A DNA stretch of 64,000 bases from contig NZ_PJRT01000029.1 in NCBI RefSeq assembly GCF_002858935.1, positions 62,001 to 126,000 on the forward strand. The letters run 5' to 3'. A program made the translations under genes and the position numbers. The notes below the pieces were generated by a model, which was not told the DNA's origin, made no database searches, and worked only from the letters and a program-made list of their open reading frames with translations. Below are positions 47,760-59,268 of the stretch, one piece after another (the first letter of the stretch is position 1; each line of letters opens with the position of its first letter). The DNA comes from Pantoea endophytica (lineage in GTDB: Bacteria > Pseudomonadota > Gammaproteobacteria > Enterobacterales > Enterobacteriaceae).

Positions 47760-49229
47760 ATGTATCTTGGGATTGATATTGGCACCTCCGAGCTCAAAGC
47801 GCTGATCATCAATGCGCAGGGTGAGATCATTGCCTCGAATCACGCCACGCTCAACGTGCAGCGCCCGCATGCGCACTGGGCAGAACAGGATCCCGAGCGC
47901 TGGTGGCAAGCGTGCGGTGATGTCCTTGCTGGATTGCGCCAGCAGGACGCGCTGGCCTGGAGCGAGATTCGCGCGATGGGTTTGTCCGGGCAGATGCACG
48001 GCGCGGTGCTGCTGGATGCGCAGGGGAAGGTGCTGCGCCCGTGCATTCTGTGGAATGACACACGCAGTGCGCCGCAATGTGCCGCGCTCAGTGCCCAACA
48101 TCCGGAAATGATGCAGCTCAGCGGCAATATGATTATGCCGGGCTTCACCGCACCTAAACTGCGTTGGGTGGCAGAACATGAGCCTGAGATTTTCCGTCGC
48201 ATCGATAAAGTGCTGCTGCCGAAAGATTACCTGCGCTGGCGTTTAACCGGACAATTTATCAGTGAACCTTCAGACGCGGCAGGCACGTTGTGGCTCGATG
48301 TAGCTCAGCGCGACTGGTGCGACGAACTGTTAGCCATCACCGGTCTCACGCGCGCCAATATGCCGGCGCTGGTGGAAGGCAGCGCGGTGAGCGCCCCATT
48401 GAAAGCCGATCTGGCAAGTGAATGGGGCTTGTCGGCCGCGGTCTGCGTGGCGGGCGGCGGTGGCGACAATGCCGCATCGGCGGTTGGTGTGGGCGCGGTT
48501 AATCCGGGTGATGCTTTTATCTCGCTGGGTACCTCCGGCGTGATTTTTGTCGTCAACGATCGTTTGCTGGCCGATCCGCAATCGGGCGTACACGCCTTTT
48601 GTCACGCCTTGCCCGGACGCTGGCACCAGATGAGCGTGATGCTCAGCGCCGCCAGCTGCCTGCGCTGGCTGTGTAATCTGCTCTCCGTTACCGAAAGCCA
48701 ACTGATGGAAGAGATGGCACAGCTCAGCGAAGAGCAGCAGCGTCATGCCCCGGTTTTCCTGCCCTATCTTTCCGGTGAACGCACGCCACACAACGATCCT
48801 GACGCCTCCGGTTCTTTCTTCAATCTGCGCCACGAAACGCCGCGTGCGCTGCTCGGCTATGCGGTGATTGAAGGCGTGGCGTTTGGTCTGGCCGACGGGT
48901 TCGCGGTGCTTGGTGATGCGCAGCGCCAGATTCAGCAGTGCAGCCTGACCGGCGGTGGGGCGCGCAGCACGTTGTGGGCGCAGTTGATCGCCGATGTACT
49001 GCAACTGCCGATCGTCACGCATCCCGCCAGCGCGTCCGGCGCTTTGGGGGCAGCGCGTCTGGCGTGGCTGGCCGCGGGTGGTGTGGAGAGCGAAGTTTGC
49101 CTAAAACCGCCGGTGCAGGCGCGATATCAACCAGATGCTGCGCGCGGCAAGGTGCTGCAGCAGCGATTGCAGCTGTTCCGCACGCTCTATGCACAACAGC
49201 AGCAGGCGCGAGTGTTGTTGCCTGAATAA
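47760..49229 (+). CDS. dalK: xylulokinase (D-arabinitol pathway)
   Basis: The 489-residue FGGY-family kinase phosphorylates D-xylulose to xylulose 5-phosphate for the pentose phosphate pathway. The ATP-binding and catalytic regions are YLGIDIGTSELKALIINAQG at the N-terminus, LSGQMHG, and LPYLSGERTPHNDPDA; LTGGGARSTLWAQLIADVL is the FGGY C-terminal block. AAGGAG precedes the ATG; 10 bp after dalD. It could equally be called xylB; context supports dalK. Confidence 0.9.
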   Translation: MYLGIDIGTSELKALIINAQGEIIASNHATLNVQRPHAHWAEQDPERWWQACGDVLAGLRQQDALAWSEIRAMGLSGQMHGAVLLDAQGKVLRPCILWNDTRSAPQCAALSAQHPEMMQLSGNMIMPGFTAPKLRWVAEHEPEIFRRIDKVLLPKDYLRWRLTGQFISEPSDAAGTLWLDVAQRDWCDELLAITGLTRANMPALVEGSAVSAPLKADLASEWGLSAAVCVAGGGGDNAASAVGVGAVNPGDAFISLGTSGVIFVVNDRLLADPQSGVHAFCHALPGRWHQMSVMLSAASCLRWLCNLLSVTESQLMEEMAQLSEEQQRHAPVFLPYLSGERTPHNDPDASGSFFNLRHETPRALLGYAVIEGVAFGLADGFAVLGDAQRQIQQCSLTGGGARSTLWAQLIADVLQLPIVTHPASASGALGAARLAWLAAGGVESEVCLKPPVQARYQPDAARGKVLQQRLQLFRTLYAQQQQARVLLPE

Positions 49230-49251
49230 TTCCAGACAGAGGATGAATGAG

Positions 49252-50532
49252 ATGCAATCGAATGATTACTGGTTTGGCTTACCGAAAAAGATGTTCTGGG
49301 GCTTCCTCGCCATCGCTATTTTTATGGCGGGTGACGGCTTTGAAATGGCATTTCTGTCGCGTCACATCACCGATATGGGCTTCACGCCAGCGCAGTCGGC
49401 GGTAGTATTTACTTTTTACGGACTGGCGGCAGCGCTAGCGGCGTGGGCATCGGGCGTGGTAGCGGAACTGATTACGCCCCAGCGTGCCATGATGATTGGC
49501 TTCGTGCTGTGGATTGTCATGCACACGCTGTTTATGTCGCTGGGACTTGGCATGCGCAACTATCCGCTGATGGTGCTATTTTACGGCATTCGCGGCCTGG
49601 CGTATCCGCTATTCATTTACTCATTCATGATGATGCTGGTGCAGGTGCTGCCGCGTGAAAAACTGGCGGCAGCCACCGGTTGGTTCTGGGCAATGTATTC
49701 CGTCGGTATCGGTGTGGTCGGCAGCTATTTACCGAGTCTGACCATCCCGATGCTCGGCGAAACCGGTACGCTGTGGCTGGCGATTATTTGGGTTGCCTGT
49801 GGTGGCGTGCTGGCCTATTTCAGCTTGCGCCATGTGCCGGTTGATCGTTCGCGCGTCAATTTGCCGATGCGCGATAAAATGACCGAAATGTCGCGGGCGG
49901 TAACTATTCTGTTTACCAACCAGCACGTGTTTTATGCCTGCCTGATTCGCATCATTAATACGCTGTCACTGTTTGGTTTCGCCATTATCATGCCGCTGCT
50001 GTTCGTTGATCGTCTTGGTTTTACCATTTCCGAATGGCTGCAAATCTGGGCGGTGTTCTTCTTCGTTACCATTTTTACCAACATCTTCTGGGGCATTACC
50101 GGCGAGAAGCTGGGTTGGGTCCGTCAGGTGCGCTGGTTTGGCTGTCTCGGTATGGCCATCTCCAGTCTGGCGTTTTACTACCTGCCGCTGTATGCCGGAC
50201 ATAACTTCTGGGTGGCGCTGATTCCGGCGGTGATGTTAGGAATTTTTGTCGCCGCCTTCGTGCCGATGACCGCAGTGTTTCCGACACTGGAGCCGCATCA
50301 CAAAGGCGCCGCCGTGTCGATTTATAACCTGTCGGCCGGACTGAGTAATTTTGTCGCGCCCGCGATTGCGTCGTTGTTGCTGCCATTTTTCGATATCGTC
50401 GGCGTGGTGTGGGCGTATACCGCGCTGTACGTGTTTGCTGGCGTGCTGACCTTTATCATCCGCGTGCCGCAGCCGGGACATACGCATGAACCGGCGGCAG
50501 TGAAATCACGCGTGGCGCAGCAAAGGAGTTAA
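49252..50532 (+). CDS. dalT: D-arabinitol permease (MFS polyol transporter)
   Basis: The 426-residue MFS protein with 12 helices starts MQSNDYWFGLPKKMFWGFLA, typical of the RbtT/DalT polyol permeases, with motif RGLAYPLFIYSFMMMLVQVL in the N-terminal half and a paired loop RHVPVDRSR. The ATG at 49252 has AGAGGA 8 bases upstream. Third gene of the arabinitol operon (22 bp after dalK), so the substrate is inferred to be D-arabinitol. Confidence 0.87.
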   Translation: MQSNDYWFGLPKKMFWGFLAIAIFMAGDGFEMAFLSRHITDMGFTPAQSAVVFTFYGLAAALAAWASGVVAELITPQRAMMIGFVLWIVMHTLFMSLGLGMRNYPLMVLFYGIRGLAYPLFIYSFMMMLVQVLPREKLAAATGWFWAMYSVGIGVVGSYLPSLTIPMLGETGTLWLAIIWVACGGVLAYFSLRHVPVDRSRVNLPMRDKMTEMSRAVTILFTNQHVFYACLIRIINTLSLFGFAIIMPLLFVDRLGFTISEWLQIWAVFFFVTIFTNIFWGITGEKLGWVRQVRWFGCLGMAISSLAFYYLPLYAGHNFWVALIPAVMLGIFVAAFVPMTAVFPTLEPHHKGAAVSIYNLSAGLSNFVAPAIASLLLPFFDIVGVVWAYTALYVFAGVLTFIIRVPQPGHTHEPAAVKSRVAQQRS

Positions 50533-50544
50533 TCTGTGATAGGC

Positions 50545-50564
50545 GGGCGCCATTAATGGCGCCC
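50545..50564. terminator. palindromic hairpin between dalT and yfcH
   Basis: GGGCGCCATTAATGGCGCCC is a perfect 20-bp palindrome located between the converging genes and touching the yfcH stop codon. There is no T run. Confidence 0.5.
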
Positions 50565-51458
50565 CTACACGACATCCCGCAACGCTTCCTCCAAATCGTA
50601 CCAGCGAAAACCAAAGCCTGACTCTTCCAGGCGCTTCGGCAACACATGTTGGCCGCCGAGCACCAGTACCGCTGATTCGCCCATCATCAGCTTGATGGCG
50701 CTGGCGGGCGTGCGCATAAAGGCTGGGCGATGCATCACATGGCCGAGCGTGGCGGCGAACTGCTCATTGCGCACCGCATAGGGCGCAACCATGTTGAACG
50801 GGCCGCGCAGTTCAGAGTGATCGATCAACCACAGCAGCGCGTTAACCAAATCGTCGATGTGAATCCACGGTAAATACTGTTTGCCGCTACCAATCGGACC
50901 GCCTACGCCAAGCTTAAACGGCAGTTTCATCTTCGATAACGCGCCGCCTTCTTTCGCCAGCACCACGCCGGTGCGCAGCAAACAGACGCGCGTGCGATCG
51001 CTCTGTGCAGTTAACGCCAATTGTTCCCAACGTGCGCACAGCGTATGAGTAAATTCATCCTGGCCCGGATCCTCTTCGGTCAGCACTAAGTCGCCGGTAT
51101 CGCCATAAAAGCCGGTAGCCGAGCCGGAAATCAAAAATTGCGGGGGATTGCTACTGGCGTGAATCAGCGACACCAGCTGCTCGGTGATCTGCCAGCGGCT
51201 TTCGCACAGCCGCTGCTTCTGCTGTTCGGTCCAGCGTTTATCGGCGATCGGTTCGCCCGCAAGATTAATCACACCATCAATACCGTTTAAATCGGTTTGC
51301 TGATTGATGCCGGACCACAGCGCCACGCTGGCGTCGAGTTTCTCGCGTGCGGCGGCGACATCGCGCGTGACGACGCTCACCTGATGGCCAAGCTGCAACA
51401 GACGCGGAATCAGATGGCGGCCAATCAGGCCGGTGCCGCCGGTGATCAGTAAATGCAT
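50565..51458 (-). CDS. yfcH: TIGR01777-type epimerase/SDR family protein YfcH
   Basis: The 297-residue NAD(P)-binding extended SDR protein has [16 protein letters not shown] at the N-terminus and the C-terminal DUF1731-type block [19 protein letters not shown]. It is related to SulA-like epimerases; the substrate is unknown. The ATG at 51458 has AGGAGG upstream. In E. coli it directly follows hisP; here the repeat and the arabinitol operon lie between. Confidence 0.92.
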   Translation of the reverse strand: MHLLITGGTGLIGRHLIPRLLQLGHQVSVVTRDVAAAREKLDASVALWSGINQQTDLNGIDGVINLAGEPIADKRWTEQQKQRLCESRWQITEQLVSLIHASSNPPQFLISGSATGFYGDTGDLVLTEEDPGQDEFTHTLCARWEQLALTAQSDRTRVCLLRTGVVLAKEGGALSKMKLPFKLGVGGPIGSGKQYLPWIHIDDLVNALLWLIDHSELRGPFNMVAPYAVRNEQFAATLGHVMHRPAFMRTPASAIKLMMGESAVLVLGGQHVLPKRLEESGFGFRWYDLEEALRDVV

Positions 51459-51632
51459 GTTGAGCCTCCTTGTCATTTTTTATCTGCTCAGATTGAGCAT
51501 AGAAGAGAAGCGTGCGCGCGGCGTGACTCGGCTTACTCTTATGAAGAAAAAGGAAAAGTCAGCGCTGGTCTTAGCCGCTAAAGATCCGACCAGCGCACCA
51601 TTGCCTTAATAAATAAAAATCGGTAAACATGA

Positions 51633-52304
<672 letters not shown>

Positions 52305-52415
52305 GCACGATGCGCCTTGCGATGGCGAAAAGAACGCTTTACCTTACCGCTCATTCTAATAAAGCATGGCAAACAGGCGCGTGCTGGGCACGCCGAAAAC
52401 AGAAAAGGGTTACGG

Positions 52416-52961
52416 ATGGTGGATCAAACGGCAGGTGACGGTATCGAGTGGGTTGATATCGTTAACGAAGAGAACGAAGTCATTGCGCAGGCCAGCCGTG
52501 CGCAGATGCGTGCGCAGTGTCTGCGTCATCGCGCTACTTATATTGTGGTGCACGATGGTATGGGCAAAATTCTGGTGCAGCGTCGTACTGAAATCAAAGA
52601 CTTCATGCCGGGTATGCTGGACGCCACTGCCGGTGGCGTGGTGCAGAGTGGGGAAGACCTGCTGGAATCGGCGCGTCGTGAAGCGGAAGAGGAATTGGGT
52701 ATCGCGGCCGTTCCATTCGCCGAACACGGCCAGTTCTATTTTGAAGATCAGCATTGCCGCGTATGGGGCGGGCTGTTCAGCTGCGTTTCCCATGGCCCGT
52801 TTGCCATGCAGGAAGAGGAAGTGGATGAGATCTTCTGGATGACGCCGGAAGAGATCACCGCGCGCTGTGACGAGTTCACCGATGATTCGCTTAAGGCGCT
52901 GTCGCTGTGGCTGAGCCGAAACAGTGATGCTGCACGTCGTAAACAGAGCAGCGAAGCGTAA
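52416..52961 (+). CDS. yfcD: Nudix hydrolase YfcD
   Basis: The 181-residue protein has the Nudix box [20 protein letters not shown] followed by ELGI (G-x5-E-x7-REUxEExGU) and resembles E. coli YfcD, an isopentenyl diphosphate isomerase-like Nudix protein of unknown substrate. The ATG at 52416 after AAAAGGG is chosen; the family similarity begins at [19 protein letters not shown]. Confidence 0.92.
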   Translation: MVDQTAGDGIEWVDIVNEENEVIAQASRAQMRAQCLRHRATYIVVHDGMGKILVQRRTEIKDFMPGMLDATAGGVVQSGEDLLESARREAEEELGIAAVPFAEHGQFYFEDQHCRVWGGLFSCVSHGPFAMQEEEVDEIFWMTPEEITARCDEFTDDSLKALSLWLSRNSDAARRKQSSEA

Positions 52962-52969
52962 TCTTGCCG

Positions 52970-52995
52970 TAAGGTCGCCATTTTTGGCGACCTTA
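52970..52995. terminator. hairpin between yfcD and puuE
   Basis: An 11-bp perfect stem TAAGGTCGCCA / TGGCGACCTTA closes a TTTT loop between the convergent genes. T runs are weak on both strands. Confidence 0.6.
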
Positions 52996-53007
52996 TACAC
53001 AACATTG

Positions 53008-54267
53008 TTAATGTTCCCGCAGAATCCCCGCCAACAGTGCCAACGCATCCTCGAACTGCGCATCGGGAATAGTCAGCGGATAGAGGAAGCGGATCACGTT
53101 GCCGTACACGCCACAGGTTAGCAGAATCAAACCTTTTTCCAGCGCCTGCTGCTGAATAGCTTTGGCAATCTCCGCCGACGGCTTGCCCGCCGCATCATTG
53201 AATTCCGCCGCCATCATTGAGCCATAACCACGAATTTCCGCCAGCGCTTTACAATCTGCTCGCTGCAACGTCTGTTTTAATCGGCTGCCAAGCTGGTTGG
53301 CGCGGCTGCACAGCGCCTCTTCTTCGATAATGTCTAACACCGCCAGCGCCGCCGCAATCGCCGGTGGACTGCCAGCATAGGTTCCGCCCAGGCCGCCGGG
53401 TTCTGGCGCATCCATGACTTCTGCGCGTCCCGATACCGCCGAGAGCGGGAAACCACCGGCCAGACTTTTCGCCATGGTGATGATATCGGGCTGCACGACG
53501 TAATAGTTGCTGGCGAACAGCTTGCCGGTGCGTGCGAAACCGCTCTGGATCTCATCGGCGATCAGCAGTATGCCGTGGCGATCGCACAACTCCCGCAGCG
53601 CAACGACAAACTCTGGCGGCGCACCGTAGAAACCGCCTTCGCCCTGAACCGGTTCAAAGATAATGGCTGCCACCTGCTGCGGGCTGATATCGCTGCGGAA
53701 AATCGCTTCCAGGCTGTCGAGCGCATCGCTCACGCTGACCTTGTGCAGCGCGTTGGGATAGCGCGCGTGAAACACCGGGCTGGCGAAGGGGCCGAAGCCG
53801 GTTTTATATGGCACCACTTTCCCGGTCAGCGACATTGTCATATTGGTGCGGCCATGAAACGCGCCGGTGAAGGCGATGATGCCGGGCCGACCGGTGGCCG
53901 AACGCGCGATTTTGACCGCGTTTTCGACCGCTTCAGCACCGGTTGAGAAAAAGGTGGTTTTCACCGGCCCGCTAATCGGCACCAGCGCATTTAGTCGCTC
54001 AGCGAGATGAATGTAGTTCTCATAAGGGATGATTTGAAATGCGGTGTGGGTAAAGCATTCAAGCTGCTGTTGCACCGCAGCCATCACTTTCGGGTGACGA
54101 TGCCCGGTGTTAAGCACCGCGATGCCTGCGGCAAAATCGGTGTATTCGCGGCCATGCTGATCCCAAACCGTGGCATTCTCGGCTTTCACCGCATAGAAAT
54201 CACACATCACACCTACGCCGCGCGGCGTGGCTTGTAAACGACGGCGGTGCACATCACTGTTGCTCAT
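53008..54267 (-). CDS. puuE: 4-aminobutyrate transaminase, PuuE type
   Basis: The 419-residue class III aminotransferase converts GABA and 2-oxoglutarate to succinic semialdehyde and glutamate. The PLP lysine is Lys267 in ITMAKSLAGGFPL; pyridine-binding Asp is in LLIADEIQSGFARTGKLF. The end LLTCGVYGNVIRFLYPLTIP matches E. coli PuuE better than GabT, as does MSNSDVHRRRLQATPRGVGVM. No other putrescine (puu) or gab genes adjoin it, so it is a stand-alone gene here. It is inserted between yfcD and pta relative to E. coli. Confidence 0.88.
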   Translation of the reverse strand: MSNSDVHRRRLQATPRGVGVMCDFYAVKAENATVWDQHGREYTDFAAGIAVLNTGHRHPKVMAAVQQQLECFTHTAFQIIPYENYIHLAERLNALVPISGPVKTTFFSTGAEAVENAVKIARSATGRPGIIAFTGAFHGRTNMTMSLTGKVVPYKTGFGPFASPVFHARYPNALHKVSVSDALDSLEAIFRSDISPQQVAAIIFEPVQGEGGFYGAPPEFVVALRELCDRHGILLIADEIQSGFARTGKLFASNYYVVQPDIITMAKSLAGGFPLSAVSGRAEVMDAPEPGGLGGTYAGSPPAIAAALAVLDIIEEEALCSRANQLGSRLKQTLQRADCKALAEIRGYGSMMAAEFNDAAGKPSAEIAKAIQQQALEKGLILLTCGVYGNVIRFLYPLTIPDAQFEDALALLAGILREH

Positions 54268-54343
54268 TATTCACCTCGCAATTAGCGGCAGACTTCAATC
54301 AGTGTTAGCGCAGCGTGAGGTTTATGCCAGTGAAGTGCGGAGC

Positions 54344-54373
54344 AAAAAAAAAGCACGCACCGAAGTGCATGCT
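54344..54373 (-). terminator. ackA-pta terminator with UUCG loop
   Basis: On the minus strand AGCATGCAC / GTGCGTGCT (one G-U pair) closes a TTCG tetraloop and is followed by eight T residues. It lies 24 bp after the pta stop. Confidence 0.9.
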
Positions 54374-54396
54374 TTTTTGGCGGGCGGGGAAGGGGA

Positions 54397-56541
54397 TTAG
54401 CCTTCGGCCTGCTGCGATTGAATCGCCGTCAATGCGATGGTGTAGACGATATCATCCACCAGTGCGCCGCGCGACAGGTCGTTCACCGGCTTACGCATGC
54501 CTTGCAGCATCGGTCCGATGGAGATCAGATCGGCAGAACGCTGTACCGCTTTGTAAGTGGTGTTACCGGTGTTCAGATCCGGGAAGATGAACACGGTAGC
54601 GCGGCCGGCAACCGCAGAGTTTGGCGCTTTGGATTTGGCGACGTCTTCCATAATCGCGGCGTCGTACTGCAGCGGACCATCGATCACCAGATCCGGGCGT
54701 TTTTCCTGCGCGATGCGCGTGGCTTCACGTACTTTCTCTACGTCGCTACCGGCACCGGAGTTACCGGTTGAGTAGGAGATCATCGCGACGCGTGGATCGA
54801 TACCGAAGGCTTTAGCTGAGTCGGCAGACTGAATCGCGATCTCTGCCAGCTGTTCTGGATTGGGATCCGGGTTGATGGCGCAGTCGCCATACACCAGAAC
54901 CTGCTCCGGCAGCAGCATGAAGAACACCGACGACACCAGCGAGCTGTTTGGCGCGGTTTTGATCAGCTGTAGCGGTGGACGAATGGTATTCGCAGTGGTG
55001 TGAACCGCGCCGGAGACCAGACCGTCAACTTCGCCGCTCTCCAGCATCATGGTGCCGAGCACCACGTTGTCTTCCAGCTGCTCCTGCGCCACCACTTCGG
55101 TCATGCCTTTGCTCTTACGCAGCTCAACCAAACGTGGCACGTAGTTTTCGCGTACCACTTCTGGATCCACGATCACGATGCCTGTGCCAAGTTCAACACC
55201 CTGCGCCGCCGCAACACGCTGAATCTCTTCCGGATTGCCGAGCAGCACACAGGTAGCGATGCCGCGTTCGGCGCAAATTGCTGCCGCTTTGACGGTACGC
55301 GGCTCGTCGCCTTCTGGCAGCACGATGCGTTTGCCGGCTTTGCGCGCCAGCTCGGTGAGTTGGTAGCGGAATGCCGGTGGAGACAGGCGACGGCTGCGCT
55401 CGGACGTGGCGGTCAGCGATTCCACCCAATCTTCGTTAATGAAGCTAGCTACGTACTCCTGCACTTTCTCGATGCGCTGCGTATCGTCAGTCGGGACTTC
55501 GAGGTTGAAGCTTTGTAGGCTAAGCGACGTCTGCCAGGTGTTGGTTTTCACCATAAACACCGGCAGGCCGGTCTGGAACGCACGTTCGCACAGGCGTGCG
55601 ATGGGCGCTTCAATCTGATAGCCACCGGTCAACAGCACTGCACCTATTTCTACGCCGTTCATCGCGGCCAAACAGGCGGCAACCAGTACATCAGGACGAT
55701 CGGCGGAGGTTACCAGCAGTGAACCCGGACGGAAGTGCTCCAGCATGTGTGGAATGCTACGCGCACAGAAGGTGACAGATTTCACACGGCGCGTCTGGAT
55801 TTCACCTTCGTTGATGATATCGGCGTTCAGGTGACGGCACATATCGATGGCGCGAGTGGCGATCAGATCAAAGCTCCACGGTACACAACCCAGCACCGGC
55901 AGCGGACTGTTGGCAAACAGCTGCTTTGGATCGATGTTGGCGATGCTGGCTTTAGAGGAGTCATCAAAAATTTCTGACAGATCCGGGCGCGTACGACCTT
56001 GCTCATCCACCGGCGCATTCAGTTTGTTGATGATCACGCCAGTGATGTTTTTGTTTTTGCTACCGCCAAAGCTGCTTTGCGTCAGTTCGATACGCTCTTT
56101 GAGCTGCGCCGGAGAATCGTTGCCCAGCGCCATGACGAAGACGATTTCGGCGTTCAGGGTTTTAGCGATCTCATAGTTCAGAGCAGATGCGAACTGATGT
56201 TTACGCGTGGGGACCAGACCTTCAACCAGCACTACTTCCGCGTCTTTAGCGTTTGCGTGATAGTTGGCAATGATCTCTTCCATCAACACGTCTTGCTGGT
56301 TAGATCCAAGCAGCGACTCAACGCGTGACATCTGCAGCGGTTCTGCGGCAGGAATCGCGGAGCTTTTACGGATAATGCTGGTGGTTTGGTCTGGCGCATC
56401 GCCACCCGCACGTGGCTGGGCAATTGGCTTGAATACGCTCAGGCGCACGCCTTTGCGCTCCATGGCACGGATCACGCCGAGGCTGACGCTGGTCAGACCG
56501 ACGCTGGTGCCGGTAGGAATGAGCATAATTGTACGTGACAC
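54397..56541 (-). CDS. pta: phosphate acetyltransferase Pta
   Basis: The 714-residue enzyme, the same length as in E. coli, interconverts acetyl-CoA and acetyl phosphate. The N-terminal P-loop-like regulatory domain begins [20 protein letters not shown], the middle DRTGG domain contains PVLGCVPWS, and the C-terminal catalytic domain (about 390-714) has [14 protein letters not shown] and [16 protein letters not shown]. It is 73 bp downstream of ackA and shares its transcript. Confidence 0.97.
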   Translation of the reverse strand: MSRTIMLIPTGTSVGLTSVSLGVIRAMERKGVRLSVFKPIAQPRAGGDAPDQTTSIIRKSSAIPAAEPLQMSRVESLLGSNQQDVLMEEIIANYHANAKDAEVVLVEGLVPTRKHQFASALNYEIAKTLNAEIVFVMALGNDSPAQLKERIELTQSSFGGSKNKNITGVIINKLNAPVDEQGRTRPDLSEIFDDSSKASIANIDPKQLFANSPLPVLGCVPWSFDLIATRAIDMCRHLNADIINEGEIQTRRVKSVTFCARSIPHMLEHFRPGSLLVTSADRPDVLVAACLAAMNGVEIGAVLLTGGYQIEAPIARLCERAFQTGLPVFMVKTNTWQTSLSLQSFNLEVPTDDTQRIEKVQEYVASFINEDWVESLTATSERSRRLSPPAFRYQLTELARKAGKRIVLPEGDEPRTVKAAAICAERGIATCVLLGNPEEIQRVAAAQGVELGTGIVIVDPEVVRENYVPRLVELRKSKGMTEVVAQEQLEDNVVLGTMMLESGEVDGLVSGAVHTTANTIRPPLQLIKTAPNSSLVSSVFFMLLPEQVLVYGDCAINPDPNPEQLAEIAIQSADSAKAFGIDPRVAMISYSTGNSGAGSDVEKVREATRIAQEKRPDLVIDGPLQYDAAIMEDVAKSKAPNSAVAGRATVFIFPDLNTGNTTYKAVQRSADLISIGPMLQGMRKPVNDLSRGALVDDIVYTIALTAIQSQQAEG

Positions 56542-56614
56542 GATAGAAACCTCTCAGGTGTTGCAGACTGTCTAAAACAACTCCGTCAGCCTAAGCTGAC
56601 GGAGAGAAGTGTTT

Positions 56615-57817
56615 TTAAGCGGTGAGACGCGCGGCGTCTTGAGCAATCACCAACTCTTCGTTGGTTGGGATCACCACGGCTGGGCGCGTGCCTTCTTTGT
56701 TGATGAAACCCGATTTGCCGAAGCGTGCTGCCAGGTTGCGCTCGTGATCGACTTCGAAGCCGAGCAGACCCAGTTTCTGCAGCGCCAGCTCGCGCACCAT
56801 CGCCGCGTTTTCACCGATACCACCGGTGAAGACCACGGCGTCCAGACGGCCTTCCATCAGCGCAGTGTAGCTGCCGATGTATTTCGCCAGGCGGTGGCAG
56901 AACACATCCATCGCACGCTTAGCATCTTCTTTGGTGCTGTAGTTGTCTTCCACATAGCGGCAGTCGCTGGTGACTTCGGTCAGACCTAACAGGCCAGACT
57001 CTTTGGTCAGCAACTTATTGATGGCATCAACGCTCATGCCCAGGGCATCATGCAGGAAGAAGATAATCGCAGGATCGATGTCGCCACTGCGCGTGCCCAT
57101 CACCAAACCTTCCAATGGCGTCAGGCCCATGGAAGTATCAACACACTGACCATTGCGAATAGCAGAAACGGAACCGCCATTACCCAAGTGGCAGGTGATG
57201 ACGTTCAGTTCGCTAACGGGTTTGTTCAGCATTTTCGCGGCTTCCTGCGTCACATAGTAGTGGCTGGTGCCGTGTGCGCCGTAGCGACGAACGCCGTGCT
57301 CTTTATACAATTTGTACGGCAGAGCATAGAGATAGGACTCTTCCGGCATTGTCTGATGGAATGCGGTGTCAAAAACCGCGACATTTTTATCAGAAAGATG
57401 CGGGAAATTTTTCAGCGCTTCATCTATACCGATCAGATGCGCAGGATTGTGCAGCGGCGCAAAAGAAGAGGCGTCTTTGATGCCCTGAATAACTGATTCG
57501 TCGATGATGACCGATTTGGTCAGCTGCTCGCCGCCGTGAACAATACGATGGCCGATTGCAGCGATTTGTGCCGAAAGCTCTGGTTTTTGTGCCAGAATAG
57601 TTTTGACCATGAAATTCAGTGCTTCGCTGTGTGCCGCACCCGCGCCAAGCTGAGCTTCTTGTTTGCTGCCGTCCAGTTTCCACTTAATACGTGCTTCCGG
57701 TAAATGGAAACATTCAGCCAAACCGGAGAGGTATTCGTCGCCGGTAACAGGGTTAAGGATGGCAAACTTAAGTGAAGAACTGCCGCAGTTCAGAACCAGA
57801 ACTAACTTCGTCGACAT
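56615..57817 (-). CDS. ackA: acetate kinase AckA
   Basis: The 400-residue kinase makes acetate and ATP from acetyl phosphate. Signatures are [15 protein letters not shown] at the N-terminus, [11 protein letters not shown] (active-site His), [15 protein letters not shown] and the C-terminal [13 protein letters not shown]. Length equals E. coli AckA. First gene of ackA-pta. Confidence 0.97.
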   Translation of the reverse strand: MSTKLVLVLNCGSSSLKFAILNPVTGDEYLSGLAECFHLPEARIKWKLDGSKQEAQLGAGAAHSEALNFMVKTILAQKPELSAQIAAIGHRIVHGGEQLTKSVIIDESVIQGIKDASSFAPLHNPAHLIGIDEALKNFPHLSDKNVAVFDTAFHQTMPEESYLYALPYKLYKEHGVRRYGAHGTSHYYVTQEAAKMLNKPVSELNVITCHLGNGGSVSAIRNGQCVDTSMGLTPLEGLVMGTRSGDIDPAIIFFLHDALGMSVDAINKLLTKESGLLGLTEVTSDCRYVEDNYSTKEDAKRAMDVFCHRLAKYIGSYTALMEGRLDAVVFTGGIGENAAMVRELALQKLGLLGFEVDHERNLAARFGKSGFINKEGTRPAVVIPTNEELVIAQDAARLTA

Positions 57818-58156
57818 GGAAGTACCTATTTTTGTTAAATAGTGGCTAAAAAAAACGCAATCAGACTAACAGCGTAGCCCATGAAAGCTGGTAGGTTAAT
57901 GATAAACATCATGTGCTAGTCAAAAATTCAGTGACATGCAAAAAATTTTGGTGATTTTACGCTTATTTTTGATAAGCACTTAGCGAAACATGGCTCTGGC
58001 CGCTCTTTTATTGAGCTAAAGCTTCCGGTAATGTTACTCAAACGGCGTCAGAATACTCACTGTCACCCGCAAAGACAAAAACTTTTGAAGGATGTCACGT
58101 AAAGTTGTGTAGTTATCGGTTTATTTTAAATATTGCAGATTTAGTTGAGGTCTATC
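57818..58156. other. divergent promoter region ackA / yfbV (339 bp)
   Basis: This AT-rich gap must hold promoters for ackA-pta and yfbV. I can see runs such as CAAAAATTCAGTGACATGCAAAAAATTTT, but no full FNR, ArcA or CRP motif that I would report. Confidence 0.4.
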
Positions 58157-58609
58157 ATGGCGAATGAGACAGACAAACCCGGCTGGTTCGGCTTGTTCCA
58201 GCGCGGACAGCGATACATGAAGACCTGGCCTGCAGACAAGCGCCTGGCGCCGGTATTTCCTGAAAATCGCGTGGTGAATGCAACGCGTTTTGCCATTCGC
58301 TTTATGCCGCCGCTGGCGATTTTCACCCTAACGTGGCAAATCGCGATGGGGGGACAACTTGGTCCAGCAATTGCCACCGCGCTGTTTGCCTGCAGCCTGC
58401 CGATGCAAGGATTATGGTGGTTAGGTAAACGTTCGGTAACGCCGTTGCCGCCGACGCTGCTGCAGTGGTTCCATGAAGTGCGTACCAAACTGCAAGAAGC
58501 GGGGCAGGCGATTGCACCCGTTGACGGTAAGCCGACATATCAGTCGCTCGCCGATGTGCTGAAGCGCGCGTTTAAACAGCTTGATCGCACTTTCCTCGAC
58601 GATCTTTGA
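58157..58609 (+). CDS. yfbV: YfbV family membrane protein (UPF0208)
   Basis: The 150-residue inner-membrane protein with two central helices (about 48-95) starts [20 protein letters not shown] after TTGAGG. E. coli YfbV limits long-range chromosomal contacts by insulating the Ter macrodomain. The ATG at 58157 is preferred over the TTG four codons earlier. Confidence 0.93.
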   Translation: MANETDKPGWFGLFQRGQRYMKTWPADKRLAPVFPENRVVNATRFAIRFMPPLAIFTLTWQIAMGGQLGPAIATALFACSLPMQGLWWLGKRSVTPLPPTLLQWFHEVRTKLQEAGQAIAPVDGKPTYQSLADVLKRAFKQLDRTFLDDL

Positions 58610-58759
58610 TCCGCGGACGCTTTTACCTGCCAGAGAATTTGAGCCAAATCCCGGTTCAAATCAAAGAAAAGTGGTGCGGACATACACGCATCACTCTCCT
58701 TGTGTAATCATTTCTTCATTGTTTAAATCTTAAGCGGCCGCCTGGCCCGGGAGCAAACC

Positions 58760-59254
58760 ATGGAAATGACCCACGCACAACGATTGATCCTCTCCAATCA
58801 ATACAAAATGATGGCCATGCTGGAACCCGATAACGCCGAGCGCTATCGTCGTTATCAAACCATTATTGAACGCGGCTATGGCTTACAGTTACGCGAACTC
58901 GATAAGGAATTCGGCGAGCTAACCGAAGCGACCTGTCGCTCACTGATCGATATTATGGAAATGCATCATGCGCTGCATGTTTCGTGGTCGAACCTCAAAG
59001 ATGGCAGCGCGATTGATGAGCGTCGCCTGGCGTTTCTCGGCTTTGATGCGGCCACCGAAGCGCGTTATCTCGGCTACGTGCGTTTTATGGTGAACGTAGA
59101 AGGGCGCTATACCCATTTTGATTCCGGCACACACGGCTTCAATGCCCAAACGCCGATGTGGGAAAAATACCAACGCATGCTTACGGTGTGGCACACTTGT
59201 CCGCGTCAATATCATCTTAGCGCGAATGAGATCGCGCAGATTATCAATGCCTGA
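58760..59254 (+). CDS. yfbU: YfbU family protein
   Basis: The 164-residue soluble helical protein starts [20 protein letters not shown] and contains [20 protein letters not shown], as E. coli YfbU. Its role is not firmly established; overexpression has been linked with cell death phenotypes. Followed by hxpA after 14 bp. Confidence 0.93.
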   Translation: MEMTHAQRLILSNQYKMMAMLEPDNAERYRRYQTIIERGYGLQLRELDKEFGELTEATCRSLIDIMEMHHALHVSWSNLKDGSAIDERRLAFLGFDAATEARYLGYVRFMVNVEGRYTHFDSGTHGFNAQTPMWEKYQRMLTVWHTCPRQYHLSANEIAQIINA

Positions 59255-59268
59255 ATAAGGAGCGACGC

